Source: Alisma plantago-aquatica
Taxonomy: Eukaryota > Streptophyta > Magnoliopsida > Alismatales > Alismataceae
Length of the DNA stretch: 64,000 nucleotides
Direction: 5' to 3'
Assembly (NCBI GenBank): GCA_963693085.1
Contig: OY856413.1
Span: forward strand, 748,751,556-748,815,555
Below the pieces are notes generated by a model. The model was not told the origin of the DNA. It saw only the letters and a list, made by a program, of their open reading frames with translations, and did not search any database. This document shows positions 47,081 to 56,188 of this stretch, piece by piece (positions within the stretch are counted from its first letter, which is position 1; each line of letters starts with the position of its first letter). The position numbers and the translations under genes were made by a program.

Positions 47081-48847
47081 ATGCAATCACCGCATAATCG
47101 AGGATTCTCCCCTGATCCGGAGTTCGACTCCGAGGTAGAGAGAAGTTTCCACCGCAGAATCCGTCTCAATCGCCAACGCGCTAGTCAAATGGCTGACGAA
47201 CAGCATCAAGCCGCTTTGGTGATGGAGAGAGTCAATGCTGCTATCGCCGCACAACGGGCACAACTCATTGCAGACACCCGTGCCCAAATACAAGCGGAGA
47301 TACGAGCAGAAGAGCAAGCCCGCATAAGAGCAGAGACCGAGGCTGCTCAGCTCGAATACCGAAACAAGCAACTGAGGGACTATGCTGTCCCGAAGAATTA
47401 CGAAGACAACCACCCGGTCCGGCCTCCGATCATCAACATCCCAAACTTTGAGATTCGGACCCAGTGGATCCAGATTATGCAAGGAATTTCCTTCTCAAGA
47501 GGTTCAGGAGACGATTGCATGGACCATTTGAAACGGTTTAAGGCATTATGCCGCCTGGTCCCGCAAGCTGGTATTGCTTTCGACGCAATAATGCTCCACC
47601 TGTTTCATTTCACCTTATCTGGAAGGGCCTTGAGTTGGTACAACTCATTGGACAGAGAACCCATCATAACCACTTGGGCCCCTCTAGAGGAAAAATTCTT
47701 GGAGAAGTTCTTTCCACCCTCGCTGAGCTATGAAATCAGAGGGCAGATCAACCATTTCTCCCAGCTACCTGGAGAAACCCTCGCTGAGGCATGGGAAAGA
47801 TTCAAGGAACTTCTACGCAAATGCCCTCATCATGGAATTTCACAGAATCAATTGATTGAAACTTTTTATTGGGGGGTAAGCGATGACATTAAAAAGTTCC
47901 TAGATTCCTCATCTGGAGGAAATTTCATGAGGAAAAATTATGAAGATGCCTGGAAAATCGTTACTTTAGGAGCTGAAAACCAGTCCAACTGGGGGCGGTC
48001 AGCCGGAAAAGGCGTCCTTAAAGTCTTTAAAGCTGAGGAATCTATGGAACTAAAGTCAATAGCCGAAGCTTTGAAGACAATCGCTCATAAAAAGCAAACC
48101 CTTGAAACAACTCTAGGGGAAATTGATAAGAAGAAAACCCCGCTGGTTCATCAAGTCAAAGCCGTCACAGGATCCTGTGAAGCTTGTCATGCTTCGGATC
48201 ATCCGACTCTTTCCTGCGGAATACTCTATAATGTGATGATGGATCTGCATCCACCACCACAATCCTATGAGGCCATCACTAATCAGGCTGAAGATCAGAT
48301 TCCAGAGCAAGTCAACTCCATCCATACTATTCCCGGACAAGTTTATTATAATCCCAGTCAACCAAGGAACCATCCTGGATTCCAGTATGGGAATCCCTCT
48401 GGAACTGCGAATCCGCAACATCAGACACAAGGGGGACTTGACAGTAGGCTGCCTCTTGGATTTCCAAACAATTTTAACCAAAATCAAGGGAACCCAAGGA
48501 ACTATTTCCCTAGGGCTAACTACCCTAGAAATCAATCAGCCTACTATCAGTACACTCATCCCCCGCTTCACCCGCAATTGCATATTCAACAGTCTCAACA
48601 ACAAAACCCTCAGAAAAATGTCACTGCACAACCGGAAGATGAGCTATCTTTGATAAAACAAATGCTTCAGTCTCAGCAAACCATGCTGGCCAACCAACAA
48701 GCTCAACAGAAGGCAGTTGAAGCACAGCTTGCCCAGATTGCTGCACAATTGAAACCCCCAACAGGCACTTTCGCTGGGCAGCCTGAATCGAACCCTAAAC
48801 ATGGGCCAAATAGACATGAGCAATCAAATACTATGACAGCAACATAA
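47081..48847 (+). CDS. Athila-type gag of element B
   Basis: Intact, 588 codons; would form the virus-like particle and package element RNA. The start at 47081 follows an acceptor-like TTTACTCAG (47060-47068) and matches the start in A. N-terminal residues 35-100 are Ala/Gln/Arg/Glu-rich and helical. The retrotransposon-gag domain spans about residues 115-290 (GRALSWYNSL, EEKFLEKFFPPS, FSQLPGETLAEAWERFKELLRKCPHHG). The zinc knuckle CEACHASDHPTLSC, CX2CX4HX4C, is at about 366-379. The C-terminus is Gln/Asn/Pro-rich. It ends in its own stop where A continues into the TTRSGRVL protease linker, so it makes Gag only. An intact gag in a pol-less copy suggests selection or recent mobility. Confidence 0.95.
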   Translation: MQSPHNRGFSPDPEFDSEVERSFHRRIRLNRQRASQMADEQHQAALVMERVNAAIAAQRAQLIADTRAQIQAEIRAEEQARIRAETEAAQLEYRNKQLRDYAVPKNYEDNHPVRPPIINIPNFEIRTQWIQIMQGISFSRGSGDDCMDHLKRFKALCRLVPQAGIAFDAIMLHLFHFTLSGRALSWYNSLDREPIITTWAPLEEKFLEKFFPPSLSYEIRGQINHFSQLPGETLAEAWERFKELLRKCPHHGISQNQLIETFYWGVSDDIKKFLDSSSGGNFMRKNYEDAWKIVTLGAENQSNWGRSAGKGVLKVFKAEESMELKSIAEALKTIAHKKQTLETTLGEIDKKKTPLVHQVKAVTGSCEACHASDHPTLSCGILYNVMMDLHPPPQSYEAITNQAEDQIPEQVNSIHTIPGQVYYNPSQPRNHPGFQYGNPSGTANPQHQTQGGLDSRLPLGFPNNFNQNQGNPRNYFPRANYPRNQSAYYQYTHPPLHPQLHIQQSQQQNPQKNVTAQPEDELSLIKQMLQSQQTMLANQQAQQKAVEAQLAQIAAQLKPPTGTFAGQPESNPKHGPNRHEQSNTMTAT

Positions 48848-49136
48848 TAATGTTTTAACTTCGTCGAGCCAGCGACATAAAACCAAGGCGCTTCTTGGGA
48901 GGCAACCCAAGACCTCAGTATCACCTTCTCTAATTTCTAGTCTTTTATTTTTCTTTTGAATTTGTTTTGCTTTCTTTAAGTTCTTTCATCATTAATCTAA
49001 AAATACAAAAAAATCTACATAATCAAAACTACAAAAACAATACATAAAACAAACAACATAAAAATTCATAAACCAAAATACAAAAAAATAATATACATAC
49101 TCAAAAACAAACATAAAAATATACAAACCCTTTGTG
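48848..49136 (+). other. Gag-ORF2 junction of B
   Basis: Corresponds to the segment after pol in A: TTCGTCGAGCCA and CTTGGGAGGCAACCCAAG are shared. It is followed by an A-rich stretch of CATAAAAATA-like repeats (49000-49130). No pol remnant is present. Confidence 0.75.
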
Positions 49137-49142
49137 CCCCTC

Positions 49143-49405
49143 CAAACGGTCTTCAAACCGTTTGGAGCCAAACGGTCTCCAAACCGTTTGGAGCCAAACG
49201 GTCTTGAAACCGTTTGGACTCCAAACGGTCTTCAAACCGTTTGGAGCCAAACGGTCCTCAAACCGTTTGGGACCAAACGGTCTTGAAACCGTTTGAGACC
49301 AAACGGTCCTGAAACCGTTTGGGACCAAAACGGTCTTGAAACCGTTTGGGACCAAACGGTCTTGAGATTGCTTGGGATCAAACGGTCTTCAAACCGTTTG
49401 GAATA
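49143..49405. repeat. Internal ACGGT dyad array 1 of B
   Basis: About 11 units such as AAACGGTCTTGAAACCGTTT with GGGACC or GGAGCC spacers, ending about 23 bp before an internal TATA box (49429). Positional equivalent of 29985-30327 in A. Confidence 0.9.
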
Positions 49406-49428
49406 CAAAAGGTCACCAACCAATCACT

Positions 49429-49436
49429 ATAAATAT
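49429..49436 (+). promoter_or_regulatory. Internal TATA box before ORF2 of B
   Basis: TATAAATA between dyad array 1 and a CT-rich leader. Conserved with A at 30360-30367 although most other leader sequence has diverged. Confidence 0.65.
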
Positions 49437-49561
49437 CAACCCTACCCCTCCGTCTTTCTCTCTTCGAATCTTTGAATTCTCCAGAGTTTTCGTGTGAAGA
49501 ACTTCCCTTCTTGCTCCTGTTGCATCCGCGCAAAGTCACCCTTCCGTCCACCTTCCGCAAG

Positions 49562-50260
49562 GTAGTCCGGCGACTCCACGCTGCTCATTCCATCGCTAGT
49601 CGCTGCTTACGCTGCTCATTCCATCACCAGTCGCTGCTTACGCTGCCATCGCCGTCGTTATCGAATGGTTTCATCAACCGACCCGTCGCCTTCGTCGCCG
49701 CGCCGTTCTGTCGCCACCATCATGGCGCCAGTGCTGTTCCCTTTACCATCGCACGACGTCTCTTGCTCCGCCATCGCCGTCGCTGTCAAAAGATTTCACC
49801 GACTCTCCCACCGTTTTCATCGCCGTCTCCGTTCTTCTCATCGTTTTCGAAGGCACCGGCGCGTTCTTCACCTTCGTGCCGTTCCACCTTCTCCCGCGCC
49901 GGCGACCTGCGACTCTTCGCTTTCCAAACGGTCTCGAAACCGTTTGGGACCAAACGGTCTTGAAACCGTTTGGAACCAAATGGTCCTCAAACCGTTTGGA
50001 ACCAAACGGTCCCGAAACCGTTTGGAACCAAACGGTCCTGAAACCGTTTGGGACCAAACGGTCTTGAAACCGTTTGGGACCAAACGGTCCTCAAACCGTT
50101 TGGGACCAAACGGTCCTCAAACCGTTTGGGACCAAACGGTCTTGAAACCGTTTGGTTTTCGTTTCCCTTTTGCTTTCACAAAATATAAAAGATATAACTA
50201 CAAATCAAATTTACATTGTTTCAAATCTTCTCTAATTATGAAACTCTTATTCTTTTTCAG
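49562..50260 (+). other. Putative leader intron of ORF2 (B), containing dyad array 2
   Basis: Donor GCAAG|GTAGTC (49562) and acceptor TATTCTTTTTCAG (ends 50260), two bases before the ORF2 start. In A the same junction sequences enclose a shorter segment. B carries an extra dyad array here (49923-50152), so the array seems to have been added to the intron. Open frames through it are low-complexity. Confidence 0.45.
49923..50152. repeat. Internal ACGGT dyad array 2 of B
   Basis: About ten units of 23-24 bp (AAACGGTCCTCAAACCGTTT with GGGACC or GGAACC), about 110 bp before the ORF2 start. A has at most a trace (GGCTTGGACCCAAATTCTTG at 30791) here. Confidence 0.9.
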
Positions 50261-50262
50261 AA

Positions 50263-53200
50263 ATGGCGTCACCAGCAAACAAATCTTCCGGCTCAGGAAC
50301 TGCCCCTGCTCTGACAAGGGAGCAGATGATGGAAGAGCGAGACAGGCTCATACAGATCAGGGACACTTACAACACCACCAGCGCCGTCCCTCCCAAGACC
50401 AAGATCATCGACGTCCTGTGTGAGATAACTCGCCTCACCAAATTCTTGGGTGAGGCCCCTGAAGAGGACATCGAGCACATCTCTTCTGACGATGATGAAG
50501 GATCGGACTACATACCGAATCCCGATGAAGACTCCTCTGCCCAAGAGACAGAGGGAAAACGCAAAGCTGCAAAGGCTGCATCTGGGCAGCCCCCCAAGAG
50601 GGCAAGAAAACAAGTCCACCCTCTATCTGCCATGGACCAACCCTTCTCCAAACCATCCACCTTTGTTGCTACCACTACCACCCCTGCAGCTACCATCCCT
50701 ACCACCTTCATTCCCATCACCGCCCCAATACCACCACCAGAGCACCTATCCATCCAAACCTCCATCACCACCGATAAAACCCTTAAACCAACCAAGTATG
50801 TTTGCTCCAGCATACTAGCTAAAATGGGAATTCACGAGCGCATATTCAAAGCGCTACAAAAAGCCAACCTTACCAGGTTGTGCTTAATACCCGAAATATC
50901 CTACATTGAGCCCACAGCGGAATTCTTCTCCTACCTGACAAAGGAGCCTGTCGACATTGCAGATAGGTCACGGGATGGGGGTGATAGAAGGATTGTCACC
51001 CAAATCTTCGGTAGCAACGTCATCTTAACAGAGAATATGCTAAATTCAATATTCATTGACGACCTGGAGCAGCTAAAAAAGGCCAAATCAGTGGGAACTG
51101 ATCATCCAGAATTCAACCGCCACACATTCTGGAAAAGCTTAACTGGGATTCCCACATACGACGCCAAAACATGCAAAGCGTCCAACATACACTCCGGATT
51201 TGTGCGCACTCTGCACAAAATCCTAGCTGGTGCACTTTTTCCAAGAACGGAAGGAGGAAACGTTACAATATCAGACCTCTTTGTCCTCTGGTCTATCCTC
51301 AACGGAAGGCCAGTCAACATCGGACGGTTGATGGTCCAGAAATTATCCGCCGCCTTCATAGGGAAAGAGATCTGTTTGGGGGGCCATGTCACATCCATAA
51401 TTAAATTTTTTAAGATGGACAGGCTATTACCCCAATGCACGCAAATAAAGGGCGACATCCTTACAAACGAACAATCTTTGAAAAATTCGTTTATAATCAA
51501 AGAAAAGGATGGAAAGTTACACTATGTATTCTGCCCGATGGTTAAGTCATCAAGAACCCTCCTTCCGTTACCGGAGCTAGCACACTATGATATGACACAT
51601 CTCCTCTTTTCTGACGAGGAGCTTACTCATCTACTAGCTTCGGTCACACCCGCTGCAAAGAAACAAACTGCGGGCCCAACTGAAACGAGCATCACAGCCC
51701 CGACAGCTCGACCTACAAAAATCCCTGTCAAACGACCTTCTAGGAGGTTGCTGCAGGCCCAACAGCTGTCGGGGACACCAACGTCCCGCCCAAACCCGGA
51801 GGACGAGCGGTTCAACGATGAAATCTTAACAACTTCCTCATTTGACTCTTTCATCCAGAGTCTAAATGAGCAGCTCTCCGCTGCCCCCACCACTACTTTC
51901 CTCCCCACATCCACGCCAGCATTCACATCCACCTTTTCACCCACCCTAACATCGGGCTTCCCTTTCTCCACCTCCATGCCCGACTTCACCACCTTTCCAT
52001 TCACATCCACAGTTCCCACCCCTTCATCATCAGTGCCACCTTTTTCGCCACAAATACCACCACTCTTCACATCCGCCACCACCCCGACACCGCTGGTGAC
52101 TTCATCAACAGTCACTACGCAGTTCGGGCCATCATCAGTGTCTCTTCCGCAAGACACTACCACCATCCCACATAGGCCCCAGCCACATCACCCTTCCGCC
52201 TCTGGGGCCCCCCTTACTAACATCGGTGAGGAATTCGGCCGTCAATTTGACGCTGTCCGAAACCTCCTCACCGATCCTTCTAACCTATTACATTCTATTT
52301 TTTCTTGTGTACAGGATTTATCTAAACAGGTAACCAGGATCGACAACCAACATCGAGCTCTTCCTGTCGTCCTACAAGGCATCCAGCAACGACAGGATGA
52401 AGTGGCTAGGCAAGTTGAGCTTATCAACAGCCACACTAACAACCTGCCAGACCTGATCCTTGGGGCAACGCGCCAGCAAGAAGCTACGACAAGAAAAGTC
52501 GATGAGATCTCTAACCAGACTCACCCTCTGCAAGAGAATCTCCGCAAGCTTGAGCAGAATCAAGAAGAGCTAAGCACGCGCCTGGCCACCATCGACGACA
52601 CAATTACGCAGCTCCATCATCATCAAGAGGAAGCTAATATCAATGAAACACAACAACTACGTGCCCAAGTCACAGATCTGACAGCACGCCTCCTCTCCGC
52701 CGAGGGCAGATACACAGATCTCAAAGAAGCCCACGACGCACTGCTCGAGAAACACGAGCATCTGCAAGTGGCTTTCGATGAGCTACAAGCCACTCACCGG
52801 CGGTACAAAAAGTCGACTAACAAGAAGACAACCGACGAAGCTGCGGCCGACAACGACGATGATGATGAAAAAGAAGACGAATCCGATTCATCTGCTGACT
52901 CCAATAAAGACACATCTTCAGGAGACAAGCACGATGACGGTGAAGACCCCGGGAACGCAGCAGGACCCTCCCATAAAGGGTCTGATAAAGGTCACCAGGA
53001 AAGTGACTACCACCCCAAGTCCCCACAGCATGACAACGTAAACATCTCTTACGGGGACCAATTCTTTGATTATTCCGCTATGGGGTCAATGGGGGAAGCT
53101 GCCAAGGATGCGGCCTTCGCTGAGCTCCAACAATGCATACTAGGAGCCAACGCTACCTCGCCAAAAACTTCTCCCCCCTCCTCAACACCTTCTCCCCCTT

Positions 53201-55032
53201 ACCTAGACGAGGCAGACCGAGTGAGTCTAGATACTGACGCAGATCTTGACTCCGCCTCCGATCTAGACGACAACCTCAAAGGCCATGAAGAGGCCCCCGA
53301 ACAACACGCCTCCCCTCCACCACAAGACCTCCCCCCGCCACCTCCTCTCCCACAAAAAATGCACGATCTTGATACGACAACCATCTCTACTTTAGATGCT
53401 CAGGACATCTTCATCCTGAACACTATAGTAGACGATGCAAAAGCGGGGGACGACATAATTTACAATAATACAAAAACCAGGCGTACGTTGACACGTGAAA
53501 ATTTTTGCTGCATCCTCCGACCCCAGTCTACGATGCCAATGCCAATCTTCCGTGTCCTCCTCGCCAACTGTATAGAAATCTATAGAAGTAAACAGCGGAT
53601 ACAACCAGCCTTCAACGCTTCACCCGCATTGTCTTTTGGCCTTTTACACAAAAGCTTGCGCGCGCGGTCGATTGAGCGGCTGCATGCCGGTTTAGCGCGT
53701 CGGGCACGCTATATCACAATGCCATTCCAAGTCTCGGACCACTGGCTTTTTATGATAGTGGATACCGAAGCAAGGGACGCTAAAGTTTACAACTTCAATA
53801 ACGCCGAGCTACCAGCCGGCATAATAAACTTCGTCGGAGACGCAGCAGGTGAAGCCCGGTGTATACCCTTCCGGCTGCTCAAAGTAATCTGGGCTGTACG
53901 CCCTTCTCTTCGTCAAGACTGGAGCCAACCCTGGTTCATAATCATTAACCCTCCAGTTCAAGCCACCACGGGATCTGGGGACAGCGCTTTCTACACCATC
54001 CGACATATCCAAGCGCTGAACCAAGAAATTCCTTTCACCGATTTGGCAGCTGAAGACTTCCATTCGTTATGAGGACGCTACGCCATGGAGCTCATCTGTG
54101 ACAGAAGATATTTCAACGATCCGACTATGTCACCAGATGATGTTCCAATGTATCTCTATTCAGCTGTACAACGTCGACAACGGCGACCCTTCCGCCAAAT
54201 TCTGAAAGAGTCTGAACAACACAAGTCGCCAGAAGAAGATACCAGCAAGAACGATCCTGCTTACACCACTAAACCAACTTTTCCTGATTTTGATCGCGAT
54301 TCTTGCAAAGGTCTCACCGACCTTGAAATGCGCATCATCATGGCGAATCTCTCCGCAGAAAAAGATGGCATAGTATTCATGTCTCAAGACATTATCGTGA
54401 TGGCCGATTCACTGCGAGAGACTTTGCAAGATAAGGGGCAACTTTCTGTCAGTCTCATGACAGCTTACCAGTCTCAGATTGGCCAACATAATCCAGATAC
54501 ATACATGGCGTCCCCATACATGAAGGATGATCTACTCAAACTCAAAAACTTCGGCACAACGGAAGCGTTGATCGCATATCTCCAACATACAACGCCGAAG
54601 TTCATCATGTTACCAATCCTGCATCAAGAGCACTGGATTCTTCTGGCAACTAACCTCCAAGACGGAACAACTACAATATACAACAGTTCCGACAGCCAGT
54701 TCAACGCCCGACAACGACACTACGTCGTAACGCCCAAGACGCCAACAGAAGAAACGGCAAAAGAGTGCGCTGCGAAATTAATAGAGCTTCTGAGTCAGCA
54801 CACTAAGGCATACAGCAAGGAACACTTCAATCGCCCTGCCTTCTGCCACAAATGCCCCCAGCAAATACGACAATCCAACGACTGCGGCTTCCACGTCCTC
54901 TAGTGGATGTACACCATAATCGTTCTCCAAAGACCAGTGGAGGAAATGACTGACGTGGACTACCACGCCTTACGTGGGCAGTTCACATCTACACTACTCC
55001 GTTCTCCAGGGGCAAATGAAAATCTACCTTAA
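50263..55032 (+). CDS. ORF2 of B: conserved plant retroelement domain, coiled coil and two tandem Ulp1/C48-like domains (two in-frame stops)
   Basis: A single frame of about 1,590 codons, broken only by TGA at 54070-54072 and TAG at 54901-54903; both are one C-to-T change from a sense codon. Layout: acidic and basic N-terminus with an NLS-like KRKAAKAASGQPPKRARK (about 99-118); a domain at about 180-440 shared with A and resembling ATHILA ORF-1/plant transposon-protein families (NVTISDLFVLWSILNGRPVN); a Ser/Thr/Pro-rich linker (about 470-650); coiled coil (about 660-850); acidic stretch (about 865-905); Pro-rich tract. C48-like domain 1 (about 1045-1265) has DHWLFMIV and VYNFNN, but GDSAFY where Cys-Gly is expected. 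Domain 2 (54460-54960) has EHWILLA, YNSSDS, a Gln and NDCGFHV, so the catalytic His and Cys are kept. It probably acts on SUMO- or ubiquitin-like conjugates, or is structural. It occupies the env-like position of Athila elements. The Ulp1 part is in the same frame as the rest. Confidence 0.85.
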
Positions 55033-56177
55033 CCTGCAGCCCTTGTTCTAATGATTTCTCAACCTATCACTTTGCCACTCTGGGGACAGAGTGTGTGATA
55101 AGTTAGGGGGGGATACATTAGACAAGGGCTAGGTATCAACTTCTATACTTCCTTTTTCCATACATTTCTTCATTCTTAATTTTTTTTTTACAATTCTTTA
55201 AGTCTTAATTCTTTTCACAATTCTTTTTCAAAAATAGTCACCTCAACTAACCCTAGAATCATGTTAGTCTCTGCAAGTAAATAGCACTCAGACATCAAAT
55301 GGCGATTTATCAATTTCCACCTACTATGGATCCCGTATTTTTGCTTCAATTCTTTATCTGACTCTCCACAGGTCAAAATCAGGGCAGAAATAAGCCGAGA
55401 TCTCGAGGATGAGAGGGAAATTAGGCAACTTCCGAATAAAAAAGTTCTGCAAGTGGACCACAAACCAAATAAGTGCATGCTGAAAAACTTTAAGAACAAC
55501 TTTCCTCTCTTCAAAATAAAAGAGGCTTGGCCGCCCAAAATAAATCCTCACTCCAAAACCCAAGCCTGTGAGTTTTTGAATAAAAGCCAGAGAGACGAAT
55601 AAAATCATGAGAGTTGTGCCACGCATAAGGACCTATATGAAGAACTGATAAAGGGCTCACCCGGCCGGCACATTCCGCTGCCCTCACAAAGGCAGATGTG
55701 TCGCGTCCGGTAGTGAAACCCTAAAAGTTCCAAGTATATGAAAAGGCTCATAAAGGACTTGCCCGGCCGGTACATTCAGCTGCCCTCATAAAGGCAGATG
55801 TGTCGTGCCCGGTAGTGAGATCCTAAAAAGCATAGACAGCCCCTCCCCCACTCGAAGGGGAGCTACACTTCAAAGCCTTTAGCCAACCCTCATACCCTCT
55901 CTAGCTTCCAGTAGGTTTCCAGAGAGGTATAAAGTTGATTAGAGTCAACGACATGCACAAAATAAATGTGGTCCCAAGGCAAATTTTGAGATACGGAAAA
56001 ACCCTAAGATCCAAGCAACTCTCGAAATCCAAAAGAATCAAGGCATGCAATAAGCCTCGATATGACCCCTGGGGAACTCAGGTCAAGAATTGAAGCAAGA
56101 GTATGGAGACCCTAATTAAGATCGCCTCGCCATTTCATGTCTCAGCTCTATCTAACTTGAGGACAAGCTAGACTCTA
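55033..56177 (+). other. 3' untranslated region of B
   Basis: No coding capacity. An early G-run AGTTAGGGGGGG (55101-55112) duplicates the sequence of the real polypurine tract. Two imperfect direct repeats of about 100 bp (55640-55735 and 55742-55830) each contain CCCGGCCGG and CTGCCCTCATAAAGGCAG, a small hairpin. It ends in the polypurine tract. Confidence 0.6.
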
Positions 56178-56188
56178 AGTTAGGGGGG
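56178..56188 (+). other. Polypurine tract of B
   Basis: AGTTAGGGGGG immediately before the 3' LTR start TGATAACC; primer for plus-strand synthesis. Confidence 0.85.

Noticed and set aside
49665..50423. 252-codon frame ahead of and overlapping ORF2 of B
   Set aside because: It runs through a CT-rich leader and dyad array 2 and overlaps the conserved ORF2 start in another frame; the A element does not share it.
52778..53041. Frames overlapping ORF2 in other registers (also 50293-50818, 51102-51500, 51627-52166)
   Set aside because: Shadows of the long, domain-supported ORF2.
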